Translations under genes and position numbers: made by a program
The notes under the pieces: model-generated
The model's database searches: none
Seen by the model: only the letters and a program-made list of their open reading frames with translations
What the model was told of the DNA's origin: nothing
Origin: Molossus alvarezi
Taxonomy: Eukaryota > Chordata > Mammalia > Chiroptera > Molossidae
Assembly (NCBI GenBank): GCA_037176705.1
Contig: CM073895.1
Span: forward strand, 105,350,551-105,414,550
Direction of reading: 5' to 3'
Length of the DNA: 64,000 nucleotides
Shown here: positions 33,779-45,470 of the stretch, piece by piece
How positions within the stretch are numbered: position 1 is the stretch's first letter
Layout of the letters: each line of letters begins with the position of its first letter

Positions 33779-33793
33779 ATCAATCAATAAAAA
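33610..33793 (+). mobile_element. Variant tRNA-SINE with a short AT-rich body
   Basis: GCCCTGGCCAGGCAGCTCAG head, AACCAATAAATGCATAAATA body, then about 22 TC units. Same family as 14,908-15,084. Confidence 0.9.
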
Positions 33794-34519
33794 ACTTTGG
33801 AAAGGATATGCCGGCCGTTAAGTCCCCACCCCTCCCTGAGGAGCAAGGGACCCCCCCCCAAGGCTCCCCACACAGGGCACCAGCGCTGGGAAAGGAGTCC
33901 TCATAGCATCCGGCTGGGGTCCCTGGTGTTTCTCCGAGGGGCCCGCAGAGGGACCTGCTTGCTCATAAACTCACTTGCTCTGAGCCGGTCAGGTGCCAGC
34001 GTCACCCGGGGAGGAACTAAATCTACTGGCTTCAGGGCAGGATGAAGGGCCGTCCTCCCTGGGCTCTGCAGCGTGGCTGCACCGTTGGTCCTTCCCACAC
34101 TACTTCCTATTCAGCTGGCAGGTGAGGGGCCACCAAATCTGTGTTCCCCATTCCCCTGACTAACTGGGTTCACCCTGCCCTGCGACCCCGCCCAGTTTGT
34201 GTGCCCAGCCAATCCGTTTCCAGCAGCTTCTCTGCCAGGGCCTGACGCAGCTGCTGTCAACATTCCCAATCTCTCAGGTCCGCAGATGCCCGCGCAGCAG
34301 CGGCTGGTTCTGTGCGCCCTGGACCTCTTGCTCAGGGGCCCCCAGGCCCACACCAGCAGTCCCTCGTCTCGATCTGCATCGGAACTCCCATCAGGTCAGA
34401 AGCCCAAGCACGTTCAGCCAGTGTTGGATTAGAACGTGTCTTCGTCTAAGTGGCCAAAAGCCTGGCAGAAGTGCTGGCTGGCCGCAGCTCACTGTGGTGC
34501 ATATTGAGGCCCCAGCCCA

Positions 34520-34772
34520 GCCCTGGTCAGTTCGGCTCAGCAGTTAGAGTGTTGGCTCTCGGCCCAAAGAGTCACAGGTTCGATTCCGGCCAAGGGCATG
34601 TACCTTGGTTGTGATTTGACCCCAGCCTTGGTTGGGGTTGTGTGGGTGGCAATCAATCAATGTACATCTTTCACATCAATGTCTTCTCTCTTTCTCTCTC
34701 TCTCCCTCCCTTCCTCTCTCCCACTCTATCTGAAAATCAATGGAAAAATATCCTCAGGTGAGGATTTAAAAA
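34520..34772 (+). mobile_element. Ves SINE
   Basis: GCCCTGGTCAGTTCGGCTCA head, B box GGTTCGATTCC intact, tail GTGAGGATTTAAAAAG. Confidence 0.92.
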
Positions 34773-35955
34773 GTAAATTAACTCAGAGTCCCAAGCCCAG
34801 CAAGAGTGGCAGGCAGCCTTGGATTATAGCACAGTGTCACTCAAACACCGCCAAGCCCAGAACAAGCAGAAACCAACTGCATCACACTTTATTTTTCCCA
34901 CAGGGACGCACCAAGCCATCCCAAAAGGTGGCCTTGGCCTGCACCAGAGCCCCTTTTAAGAGGTTCAAGAACCAAAACACCTAGTGGCCAGTTTATGACC
35001 ACACCAGAACACCACCCAACAAGCTCCGCAAATGACACACTGAAGGGAGACTCAGCTGGCACAGAGCCTCACTAAAGAGACTCCTGCTCTGGGGGTTCAG
35101 CGCCCACACAATGGCTGGTCCACTGAATTCATGGCCAGACATCACAGGATCCCGAGGGTCAATCCCATGCACTGACTTGCCAACAGCAGTCAAGGCTCAA
35201 GTACAAGAGGAGGGCACACACAGCCCACACAAGGGACGCCCTTGGAGCACCCAGCTCAGGGAACAGGAACACTGCCCCACGGGGCCTCACGAGACGCCTA
35301 CGACATAAGGCAACTCTGCCAAGGTTGGGAGATACAGAGGATCTATCTAATACATAGAAACAAACACGGGACTCAGGTGAAAGTAGCAGACAAAGAATCA
35401 ATCTAAAATAAAAGAATCGAATAAAACTCTAAAAAAGAACATAATGAAATGGAGATAAGCAATCTACCAGATACAGAGTTCAAAACACTGTTATAAAGAT
35501 GTTCTGTGAACTTAGGGGAAACACAGGTGAACTCAATGATAACCTCAACAAAGAGATAGAAACCTTAACAAAGAATTAGAAATGAAGACTACGATAACAG
35601 AAGTGAAACACACATTAGAGAAAAATCAACAACAGATTAGATGAAGCAGAGGATCAAATCAGCAATCTGGAGACAAGCTAGCAGAAAACAACTCATCAGA
35701 ACAGTAAACAGAAAGAGAATTTTTAAAAAATGAGGCTAGTTTAAGAACTTTTGGGAAAGCATCAAGTATCACAACATGCACATGATAAGCATACCAAAAG
35801 GAGAAGAGAGAGAGCAAGAAAATGAACATCTATTTGAAGAAATAATGACTGGCAACTTGCCTAACATGGCAAAGGAAATAAACAGTCAAGTCCTGGAAGC
35901 ACGGAGCGTCCCAAACAAGGTTGACCGAAGGACACCCACTCCAAGACATATCTCT

Positions 35956-36003
35956 CTGTACCGCAGGCCAACGCTCCAACCGCTGAGCCAAACCGGCCAG
36001 GGC
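35956..36003 (-). mobile_element. Tailless SINE head, 48 bp
   Basis: Only the first 48 bases of the SINE are present, stopping in the anticodon-arm region, with no body and no A tail. An exact 13-bp TSD, AAGACATATCTCT, flanks it (35,943-35,955 and 36,004-36,016). It shares GTACCGCAGGCC and GCTCCAACCGCTG with the SINE at 44,451, so it comes from that young subfamily. At the truncated end the SINE would continue AGAGA, which is also the start of the target on that strand. Confidence 0.92.
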
Positions 36004-36503
36004 AAGACATATCTCTAATAAGACTGTCATCTGAGTTCTCAAAAGTAACTCTGCAGACCAGAAAGGATGGGCATGAAATATTCAAAGTGATATAAAGAAA
36101 GTACTCCAACCAAAAGTACTGTACCAAGCAAGGCGTTCATGGAAGGAGATAAAGAAGTTTTCAAGACAATAAAAAGGTAATGGAGTTCATCTCCACTAAA
36201 CAAGGATAAAAAAAAAAAACGTTAAAGGGACTTCCTTAAGAATAAAATAAAATATAAAAAACATGAGTAAGAAAATATAAGAAAGAAAAATGCTCAGCAA
36301 TAAACACTCTGTCCATGCTGTGGACCAAACAAAGACAAAGCCAGTACAAAGGGTAACAGGCAGAAGTAGGAGGATCATGTGTCATTTCAACAATAACTAA
36401 AGGGAGACACACAAACACACTCACAAACACACACACAAAACAAGTGGAAAAGAGTGACAAAAACACAAATGTAGAAGGGGTGAATAAAAATAGTAGTTAT
36501 TTC

Positions 36504-36672
36504 TGCCTTGGCCCATTTGGCTCAGGGGTTAGAGTGTCGGACCGGGAGTCTTGGGCTCTAGTCCTGTCAAGGTCATGTACTTCAGTTGTGGTTCAGTCCC
36601 CAGCCCTGGTCCAGGTAGTGAAGATAAATGGAAAAATATTCTCAGGTGAGGATTTAAAAACAAAACAAAAAA
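36504..36672 (+). mobile_element. Ves SINE with an internal deletion
   Basis: Head and B-like region pass directly from CCCTGGTCCAGGTAGTG to AAGATAAATGG; the CT-rich middle is gone. Confidence 0.88.
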
Positions 36673-36732
36673 CAATCTAAAGATATAATTGATGTGACAA
36701 TAGTATCTGGCCTGGCCTAGTCTTCAATTTAC

Positions 36733-36973
36733 TTTTTTTTTAAAATCTTTACCTGAGGACATTCTTCCATTTATCTTCAGATAGAGGGAGAGAGAGAGAG
36801 AGAGAGAGAGACATTGATCTGAGAGGGACACATCAACTGGTTGCCTCTTGCAAGACTCCAGCCAGGGCCAGGGACCAAACTGCAACCAAGGTACATGCCC
36901 TTGACTAGAATCAAACCTGTGACTCTTTAGTTCTTGGGCCGATGCTCTAACTGCTGAGCCAAAGTGGCCAGGG
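36733..36973 (-). mobile_element. Ves SINE
   Basis: Exact TSD CTTCAATTTAC (36,722-36,732 and 36,974-36,984). Confidence 0.95.
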
Positions 36974-37289
36974 CTTCAATTTACATTTTAAAAGAGGAGT
37001 TTATAGCCCTCAAATGATATGTAATTGGAGTACTGGAGATTGGGACCGAATACTTTGAAGGGAGAAGATATGTTTCTCATCCTTGCTCGTTTTTAGAAGT
37101 TGAAGTTCAAGGAAGCCTCAACTTGGCACCTTACCCTGTAGGGACCTGGAGTTGACCTCAGGACTTACCAGAATGGCCATTCAGGGCAGCACTTTGTAGC
37201 ATAAAAGTTGTACAAGTCACAAATGGGATCCATACTAGTAATTTAAAATATTCTAGTAGCCACATTATAAAACGTGGACCAAAAGGGGC

Positions 37290-37872
37290 CACACACTAAA
37301 CTGACCGGCTCAGGGGAGGCCTGCATGGGGCCTTGCAGACTCAGACCTACAGTAACCACAAGGGATGGTCTGAAATTAACCCTTTGAACTAAAAGCAGTT
37401 TATGTCCTAGGTCAGCATCTTCCCTGACAAAGGTCAGTCTTTACCTTAACTGAGCCTGTCTATCGTCTTTTTCATCTACAATAACATACCTTTGGAATGT
37501 CAAAGTGATTTTCCTTTTCCCAGACCCCTCAGGGCGTAGGCACCAACCACTCTGCAGAGACCACAAACCCCTCATTGTTACTGAGTTAACTGCTGACTGT
37601 TAACTGTCCTGTAACCCCTGTGTAAGAGATGTATGTGTCTATCATCGTACTCTTCATCCAATCCCAGAGGTTTCCCTGCCTGTCACCGATGGATCTCATG
37701 TAACCCACTACGTCTCCTCTTTAGTTGTAATGCATAAAATAAGGTGCAGAACTGCCCTTCTCTGGAGCATTATCCCAACCGTTGACATTTTGCTTCCTGG
37801 AAATTATTGACAATTTTGGCTCAAATAAAATCACAAAATTTCTTCACAGGTTTGAATGTTTCTTATGTTGAC
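37290..37872 (+). mobile_element. Likely solo LTR
   Basis: Contains ATGCATAAAATAAGG, CTTCTCTGGAGCATTATCC, a CAAATAAAATCAC polyadenylation signal and a terminal GTTGACA, an ERV1-like LTR layout. The left boundary and TSD are unclear and no partner LTR was found. Confidence 0.5.
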
Positions 37873-39533
37873 AAAAAGGTAACTAAAAATAGGTAAAATT
37901 AAATTTAAGAATATATCAATGCTAAATTCAAAATAACAACTTCATTGAATCTAAGTATTAAATGTTTCAAAAGTAAAAGGCAATCTTAATTTTTTTAACC
38001 CTATGAATAGGGTCTGCAAAAAAAGGTGGATTATTTTTTCTACTTGCAAGGAGAACCGGTCTCCGGCTGCACTTCAGTGGTAGGAGCAACAACGGACAGC
38101 AGACGATATCACTGAGCGTGATGCCCGCACCTGCCAGAGGATCTGCTGAACCACGTTCTTTCCAGTTACATAGCAAGTCTATCAACCAACTGGCTTAAGG
38201 AAGCTTACATCTCATGCGACAGAATTACTAAATTAACATACATCTACTAGAAATTTTCAACCCTTACTTCCACAAATGGGTGGTAAAGGAATTTTTTCAT
38301 TTGTATTTCTCTAATTGCTATTGAAGTTGGTGATCTTTCTCTGTATTTAATGGCCACTTAGGTTTCTCCTATTCTGTATTGCCTATTTATCTTCATGGTT
38401 TTCACTTCTTGTGTCTTTGGGTATATTCTGAATTTGGGGCTTATTCACATTTTGCTTCCTATCATTTTGTTGTACAAGGCCAGATTTCCTATTCTTACCA
38501 CTTGCTTATTTATTTGTGACGCACGTCTTTCTATTGCCTTATTTTTGTTGATTTTATTTATGACAAGAATTGTCAGTATGAGAATATATCTTTCATGCAA
38601 CCAACTTAATAAAGAAGTTAAAAAAAGAATATATTTTTACCAAGAACATATTTTAAAAGCACTATGTTCCCAATTTTAAAATTTCAGCATGCAATCATTA
38701 TAAAACATTTTTAATGAGCTACATTACATTATTTTTTCACCTTTGAAATCTGGTGTATATTTTATACTTACAGTTTGTCTCAATTTGGAATGACCGTATT
38801 TCAGTTTTCAATATCCATGCGTGACTAGTGCTGCTATATTAGAGCAGTTCTCAGACAAAGGAGTTTCTTTTAAAATATTTCAAAGTCATAGTCTGTAAGG
38901 CAATCTGAAAGCCGATCTGGATGATTTCTCCTTTTCCAGGAAAGGAAGCAGAACTGTGAGGTCATGAAATTAAGTTCACTGCATATTTTATGGGTCCCAG
39001 CAGAAAGGAACATGGCCAGAGAGTGATGCAGTCAGAAACTCAGAATGAATCACATGAATTAAACATTGGACAACGTGTGGTACTCAACTTGAGATTTTAG
39101 TTTATGGTAAGATTATATCACAACATCAAATCAGAGATTTCCTAATGATGCTTAGTGTAGGTGGTATAATGATACATTATTCTATAGACTATCACAAATC
39201 TGTACTTTGTGAAAAATAATATTTCGCTTGTTAGGCGTTGCATCTTATTGTAATCGTAAACAGCAGTAAAATAAATAATACAAACTACCTGTTAAATTAT
39301 TCAGAGCAGGTTTGAATTTGGAGCCAAAGCTTCCACTTTGGCTATAAGGGAAGTAATAAAGATCCTGCCGTTATAAAAGTCACGAGACACCGACAGCAAT
39401 CGCCTGAGATGAACAAACAGTGCTCCTACTGAACAGTGGCTCTTTCTAGAACCTGAACACCATTTGATGTCAGCATGGGCATCAGATGAAGTTGGTTTAT
39501 CAATTGTTTTCTATGTTCATAAGTTTTCTCTTG
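37873..39533. other. AT-rich DNA with an old L1-like piece
   Basis: 38,290-38,640 resembles minus-sense L1 sequence (TTCTCTAATTGCTATTG, GATTTCCTATTCTTACC). The remainder is unassigned. Confidence 0.45.
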
Positions 39534-39703
39534 AAAATATTTTTTATTGAATTTAAAGAGAGAGGAAGGGAGAGGGAGAGAGAGAGAAACATCGATGTGA
39601 GAGCGAAACATCGATCCATTGCCTCCTGTGCGCCCCCTACCAGGGATCCAGTCGGCAGATGGGTGGGGAATCAGCGCACCAACTGAGCCACAATGGGGAG
39701 GAA
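39534..39703 (-). mobile_element. Old diverged SINE
   Basis: TTTTTATTGAATTTAAAGAG start, ATCGATGTGAGAGCGAAACA middle, AACTGAGCCACAATGGGGAG end. The body is shortened. Confidence 0.75.
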
Positions 39704-40470
39704 TTCTTTAGTTTTCCAAGCAGTTAAAAAGAATCCCTTTCACTGAAAGACAGTGGGACTTGTAGTTCCCTTCAATCCTTTCCCACTGGACTTAACTTCA
39801 CCACCAATGCTGTGTGTTGGGTAATGTTTCCACCTGTGCTCGGACCAAACAACCGGAAAACACACTGACTAGGACAGCTGTCCTGCAGCCGGCAGCCCAG
39901 TCTTCATGAACAGGTCAGTTTCCTGGGGAAAGTTAATGAAAGTGAAGACTGAAGTTGAAACAGACTTTTCAAGGGCGTGACTGACCTGCTAGTCCGTTAG
40001 GGTAAGAAACAAGTAAAAAATTGGCCAGTTCTCATGAGAGGCCCCCAAAAGGAAGAGAATATGTTGTAGCTAGCCACCAACATCATGTTAAGAAACAGTG
40101 AGCATAATATTTAGAAACCGTTGATTAACAAACAAAAACACACACACTTATTTTCTCCTAAGTTACCAAACAAAACAAAACAACCTTAAGGAACATAACT
40201 AACAGAAATGGAAATATACTACATTTTAAATTGCTTTTGCTAATTAGAAAAGCAGCAACAGGAATGATACAAATGTCATTTATATTTATTTCTAAATTAT
40301 TACATTTCTCATTTAGAACTTAGTACATCTTTCAGAAAATATTTACAGCCACAAACAATTATTTGACTGTAACATTAATGTTACTCTTCTTGGTAGTGAC
40401 TCTGACAAGAGTGTGCTGAAACTAGTTGAAATCACACGTCTGAAGTGGAAAATCAAAACATATGCCATTT
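39704..40470. other. Unique AT-rich DNA, nothing recognised
   Basis: No repeat family or exon recognised. Includes the left 5-bp flank (ATTGT) of the provirus at its right end. Confidence 0.45.
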
Positions 40471-40475
40471 ATTGT

Positions 40476-40914
40476 TGTTGTAACCCAGGAGAGTCATCCT
40501 CACTCAGACATCAAGTAATTTTGAATATTAGGAGCTTTATTACCTGCGCAGGGACTGCAGCCAACCTATACAGAGGAGAACTGCAGTCCCGAGCTCAGGG
40601 GGAGGGTTGCTTATATAGGGCAGGGGTTACTCAAGAGTTTAGCAGAGCAAGCAAGCTGCGTGCACAGAAGCAGATATCAGCAGTTAGTAGCTGTACAACT
40701 ATTTTATATTTCTTAACATTTACTAGACCCTAGCCTTGCATGTCTCATTGCCCCGTCTGGCATCTCCTGATTAGTTAAGCTTATGGTCAATACCCTTGTG
40801 GTCATGGCTGATGCATCTCTTCCTCTTCAAGAATTTTTGCAAAAACAACTCAGGTTCAAGGAACCCAGGAGAGGTTCCTTCTTCTAGCGGATGGAGAATT
40901 ACTGGATTATAACA
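40476..40914 (-). mobile_element. 3' LTR of the minus-strand provirus
   Basis: TG...CA ends on the element strand. TATATAAGC box and AATAAAGCTCC polyadenylation signal. Differs from the 5' LTR at about 15 bases and two short indels by eye. A purine-rich tract (CAGTGGGGAG) abuts it at 40,915. Confidence 0.92.
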
Positions 40915-41049
40915 CTCCCCACTGGTTTTATGTACAGATCAAATCTTTGATCTAATGGCAACCTTTGGTAATGAGAGGCCAGGACTAATAATTTGACAGA
41001 TTGGACCCTCTCTCTTATGAAAGCTATTAATTTGTTTATCATTATAGGT

Positions 41050-41170
41050 CCACAGAAATAGTCCTAGAAATAGGAGTATGAGGGGGCCTGCTAGAGCAGA
41101 GAGAAGAGTAGTGAGCCAGGGGGACCAGTTACAAAGGCCTTCGAACTCGCTACTAGAGGCCTCTTCGCTT
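41050..41170 (-). pseudogene. Env transmembrane-subunit remnant
   Basis: Read on the minus strand, the sequence contains NWSPWLTTLL followed by a hydrophobic stretch (AGPLILLFLGLFLW), the membrane-spanning end of a gammaretroviral Env TM subunit. The surface subunit, fusion peptide and most of TM are absent, so this is a relic only. Confidence 0.7.
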
Positions 41171-41270
41171 CTGGCCTGTTCTGCGAGGCGCTTCCTAAGA
41201 ACCTGAACACTCCCTCTGATGACTCCTATCTATTGGCATAAAAACAGCAAGCTTCCCTGAGTGCTCGAAA

Positions 41271-41679
41271 TGCTGTAAGGTGTCAGCGAGATAACTAGCG
41301 ATGCACAGCCGAATTGTAAAGGAGCACTTTATTACATGGGTGGGCTGGGGGGAGCATTCCTCAAATCCTCAGCAACCTGCCTTCTTTGTTGTCTGCTTTT
41401 AAAGGCACAAACTACAGAAAAAAAACTACATTCTTTTGGCATCGTTAAGGGGGGCTGATACAGAGAAGGGGGAGAGAGGAGCTTGTTTTGTCAGGACAGC
41501 TATTAATTTCGTTTTTCTCATGGTTCCTCTGAGTTCCCCAAGGCCATTATTAACCCCTTATCTTTATATTTTTCTTTGGGTTTCTCAAGGCCCTTATGTT
41601 TACAAAAAAGTCTGCTAGGGTGTGTATGTGTAGTAACTGAGGGTCAGAATGGAGTTATTACATCCCCTTTGTGGTGACA
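41271..41679 (-). mobile_element. Possible LTR nested in the provirus
   Basis: The segment runs from TGCTGTAAGGTGTCAG to TTTGTGGTGACA on the plus strand (TG...CA) and carries ATGTAATAAAGTGCTCC, an AATAAA signal, on the minus strand. It does not resemble the host LTR and replaces part of env. No clean TSD was found. Confidence 0.45.
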
Positions 41680-41774
41680 TTTTTTAAGATTTCCCCTGTA
41701 CAGTTATAATTAGAAAAATTAGACTCCTGATAAATGCAAGAGTCTCATTTTTAAGGATCTGGAGAGGCCTGCAC

Positions 41775-41960
41775 TGTCTATTCCGCTGTTTCCGCCTTCA
41801 GCCAGGAATGGTGCAGCCAGACCAGGATGCCGTTGACCTTGACAGCCGTTGGTGCAGGCAGGATGACAGTGTATGGTTCCTTCCAGGCCGGAGTTAGTCT
41901 CTGGGTGGTGAATTTCTTTACCTATATTGAGTCCCCAGGCTGGAAAGGGTGCACAGGGTC
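41775..41960 (-). pseudogene. Integrase C-terminal domain remnant
   Basis: The minus-strand reading has FTTQRLTPAWK followed by PYTVILPAPTAVKVNG and WLHHSWLK, typical of the SH3-like C-terminal domain of gammaretroviral integrase, which binds viral DNA. A stop precedes it. The catalytic DDE core is not recognisable upstream. Confidence 0.75.
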
Positions 41961-42239
41961 TGAGGTGGGCACAGGCAGGGCATCGCAGATGTGTTTATGG
42001 TTGGCCTTCTGGGAAGACTGCAGAGCCTGTAAGAACTGTAAGAGGGTGAGGGGGAGCAGAGTGGTCCAGTTTTCACCGGTTTCTAAAGAAAATTTGGTTA
42101 AGGTTTCCTTTAAGGTCCTGTTTATGTGCTTTACCTGCCTGGAACTCTGTGGGCGGTAAGCCCAATGGAGTTTATTTAATCCCTTAGAGCTATCTTTGCT
42201 ATCAAGGTGGAGCCATTGTCTGATCTAAGGGTCAGGAAT

Positions 42240-42700
42240 AGCTTAAACCTGTTATTCCCTTTATTATATCCCAGACTGTTATTTTATTACTAGGGGCAAG
42301 CTCTCCCCCTCTCAGTGTCCTATCTTCTTCCCTTCTTGTCCTGTCTTCCTATAATATGTATGTCCCTTTCTTTTATCCTTCCTTATCTTTTTATTTCCTC
42401 TGCATAATCCTTTTCTTTTTATTTCTTCCCTGTCTATAATCCTTCTTCAGCTTGCTGATAGACCCTCTGCGATTTACACAATCCTTCTTCAACTTACACA
42501 GACCCTCTGCGACTTTCTTAGTCCCTCCCCTGACGTGAACCCGAGAGCTTGTTTAATCTATCTACTGTCTGCACATCCCCTAGCTTTTCTCCTCCTTCTC
42601 TTTACTTAGACCTACATATCCCTGCTTTCTTTTACCTTCTCCTTTGCCCTGTGACCTTACTGGACATTGCCTGCCTCTCAGGAGTTCAGTAAGCTTGGTG
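42240..42700. repeat. Pyrimidine-rich block in the provirus
   Basis: About 460 bp of C/T-rich plus-strand sequence interrupts pol. It includes two diverged copies of an AATCCTTCTTCARCTTRC ... GACCCTCTGCGA unit about 47 bp apart. Origin unknown. Confidence 0.5.
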
Positions 42701-42849
42701 TAACCTAAGTGGGTAGTCTGGTGCAGCTGGTTGACCAAAGTCCGACCTAGAGCCTCTGGAATTAATAACCTCCCATCTGACAGTATCTACCATTCGTTGC
42801 TTTTCTTTGTGGCTTGTTTCTGCTTGGCTAAGTCATTTTCTGACCCAGT

Positions 42850-43310
42850 GTAAGTAGGAGTCAGAGGCAAACTTGGGTTTGGCATGGTGACTGATATCTA
42901 GACAGGTCCCCACTGGTTTTAGGGCCATCTGTCGAGCTTCCTTATTTGCACCACGGTTTCCCCTTGCCCCGTCAGAGAGCCTGGATTAGGGCTATGAGTT
43001 CAGCCCCTTGGGCTGAAGTTCCTCTGTTTAATGACTGAGTCCAAATGACACGGTCCAGAGTTACTACTGCTGTCCCAGCATACCTTATTTCTTTCTGGAC
43101 ATAGCTGCTCCTGTCCGTGAACAATACCTCATCTGATGATGGCAGTGGGTCATCCTTGAGGTCTGGGCGGCCGTCTGCAGTGTGGATTGCCTCCAGGCCG
43201 TCCTGCAGGGGTTTCTCCGGGTCATCATCTGGAGGCAGGCTGGCAGGATTGATGGCAATATCCTGGGGAACTTGATGCGAGGGCTGGCCTGGAGTGGCAG
43301 TGGCCAGCAA
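42850..43310 (-). pseudogene. RNase H domain remnant of pol
   Basis: Minus-strand frame at 42,972-43,310 has LFTDRSSYVQ (first catalytic Asp kept, the usual following Gly replaced by Arg), VIWTQSLNRGTSAQGAELIAL with the catalytic Glu region, and after a break GNRGANKEARQMA at about 42,935, the C-terminal helix. RNase H degrades the RNA strand during reverse transcription. The polymerase domain that should precede it is missing. Confidence 0.85.
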
Positions 43311-43434
43311 TTGAATGATCTCTGGAGGAGATCACATCTGAGTAGGGGATATGGGCATGCCGGCAGGAACAGAAACAAAAGAGTCACAGTATTTTTCCCA
43401 AGGTCTATAGTCCTCTTTGAAGTCTAGGGGTAGG

Positions 43435-43510
43435 TTAGGGTCCCATTGGCTCGGTCAGGACTGAGTCTGCTGCACCGGTATCTACCAAGAAACTAACTAG
43501 TTTGTCCCCT
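43435..43510 (-). pseudogene. Retroviral protease active-site remnant
   Basis: Minus-strand reading LVSFLVDTGAADSVL contains the aspartic-protease motif DTGA at about 43,471-43,482. A stop follows within nine codons. Only about 125 bp then separates it from the RNase H open frame, so reverse transcriptase has been lost. Confidence 0.8.
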
Positions 43511-44450
43511 ATTGTCTTGTATTATTCTGGGCTCCAGAGGGCTCAGCTGGAAGGAGCCCTAGCCCTGTCATTTTCCTAAATTAAGGACGGCTTTTCATTT
43601 TGTTCCTCTACACCTGACTTTGCCCTTGTCTTTTCTATTCCTAATTGGGACCTAGGCCTGTTGTCCTGACCCTTCCTCATGTGACCCTATTCCGTGTGCC
43701 CTGTTTCCCTTAAGTCTTCTACTACTACCTTTGCTAATTCAGCCAATTGGGCCAATAGGCCTAATAGGAGAACACGGTGAAAAGTGTCTAAGGAAGCCCT
43801 TCCCCCAACAGTATTTGGGTCCTACCGCAGTCAGAGGAATGGGAACATTTCCCTTGACCCCAGGCTTACAAAAGGATGCAGGAAAGGGGAGCAACATCCT
43901 AACACAGATGTTTAGGCGGGGCAGAGTGTTCTTTAACTTTCTAAGAGCACTTTGCACCCGTGCCTGGGATCCCTATATTTAACTCCCTAAAGTTCAGAGA
44001 AGCCTGTTGGAGACTAGCTGCTACCAAACCCGCTGCAGAGGAGCAGCCCAGGCTGGTATGGAAAGAATACGCCCCTTTCTGCAGCTGGACCGGGCTGGCA
44101 CTTCAATGGTTAAACACTTTGCCTGTGAGAATGTTAATAAGCCTTGCAGAGAGGCATTGAGACCTCACTACAAAGAAGCCAGTACATCTGAATATATCCA
44201 TATCTATTCAGATATTGGGTTAGATCATTAACAGATCCAAATTCATCTTCTAGCTTTTCTGTGATAAGAACCCAAAGTAGGCAAACTCAGATAAATTAAC
44301 ATTTTAGTATATCCTCAAGAGGGGTCCTGAAGGACAAGATAGAATTTCCTCGGGAGCTGGGAGGGGTTAACTGTCCTTCAGGGCAGGGTGAGGCATTGTT
44401 AACAAAACCGTTTTTCCTTTCATTTGAACCTCTGGACACTGACATTTCTT

Positions 44451-44696
44451 TTTTTTTTTTTTCCTCACTCGAGGACATTTTTCCATTTTTTGTTCAGATA
44501 GAGCAGGAGGGAGGGAGAGGAAGAGAGAGAGAGAAACATCGATGTGAAGGGACATATCAAGTGGCTGCCACCCGCACAACCAACCAGGGCCGGGGACAAA
44601 CTGCAACCGAGGTACGTGCCCTTAGCGGGAACCGAACCCGGGTCTCTCTGTACCGCAGGCCAGATGCTCCAACCGCTGAGCCAAACCGGCCAGGGC
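44451..44696 (-). mobile_element. Ves SINE, young subfamily, in the provirus
   Basis: Exact 12-bp TSD CTGACATTTCTT (44,439-44,450 and 44,697-44,708). Shares GTACCGCAGGCC with the tailless head at 35,956. Confidence 0.95.
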
Positions 44697-45081
44697 CTGA
44701 CATTTCTTACTATAATTGGGTTTCTCAGTAGTTATGTCAATCCAAATATCAATATATGGCATTTGTTCCGGGTGACCAAGGCTCCTGTATATTTCCTGAC
44801 GGACTATAAAAGCCAACTGCAAATTGAAACTACCTTCGGGTGGCCAATTAACCCCTTAGGCAGGCTACTCAAATTCACAGAGTGTTCTCAGGAAACCAGG
44901 GTCGCAGGCTTTTTCATAGTCACAGGAGCGCTTAAAGAAATCAGAAAAGTAGCAAGCACACATTCCAGGGGAGTCTGGGGGGAAGAATTTCCTTGTCCCA
45001 TCCTACCGAAAGCAAAACAGTTAGAGCAGCAGAGAACACGGAACACAAATAGACAGACAACTGCGGTCAAGACACAAAATA

Positions 45082-45168
45082 CTAATTTCAGAACAGACGC
45101 ACCCGAAAGTGCCAGATTAAAACAGATTGGTACCAATTTCAGAACAGACGCACCCGAAAGTGCCAGAT
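45082..45168. repeat. Short tandem duplication in the gag leader region
   Basis: ATTTCAGAACAGACGCACCC through GAAAGTGCCAGAT occurs twice, about 54 bp apart. Confidence 0.9.
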
Positions 45169-45449
45169 GGAAACCCACCGGTTTCCCAGGTCAGAAGTCA
45201 GCGTCCCGACCCTGAGGGGGATGTGCAGTTAAGCAGCGTCCCGCCCGCAACAATCCCAGATCTCGCTGGAGCTACCGAAACAGAAAACAGACGGAAGGGG
45301 AAATCCCTTACCCAGATCCTCGAGGCCGAAGTCCTAGTCCGAATTAGCCGAATCGAAAGCCAGAACAAATGTAGGTGCGGAGGGCGAGGAGGCAGCCCTC
45401 CACGTAGTCTGAGGAGGTCGACCCCACAGAAAAGGGGGACCTCGCAGTT

Positions 45450-45468
45450 GATCTCGCTGGGGCCTCCA
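45450..45468 (-). other. Primer binding site of the provirus
   Basis: On the minus strand TGGAGGCCCCAGCGAGATC starts two bases after the 5' LTR, beginning TGG as a tRNA 3'-CCA complement should. Spacing matches a gammaretrovirus. I cannot name the tRNA. Confidence 0.75.
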
Positions 45469-45470
45469 AA

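Larger units (their letters stand above)
33383..36480 (+). mobile_element. Old HAL1, interrupted three times
   Basis: Starts CTTCTGGTCAAGGTGGCAG, homologous to the CTTCCGGTCAAGATGGCGG start of copy B. The leader continues to about 34,800, followed by decayed ORF1 (AACTTGCCTAACATGGCAAA; ACTCCAAGACATATCTCT) to about 36,240 and AT-rich 3' sequence. SINEs sit at 33,610 and 34,520 and a tailless SINE head at 35,956. No ORF2 is recognisable. Confidence 0.65.

Noticed and set aside
41827..42159. Plus-strand 110-codon frame in the provirus
   Set aside because: It is the antisense shadow of the integrase C-terminal remnant on the minus strand.
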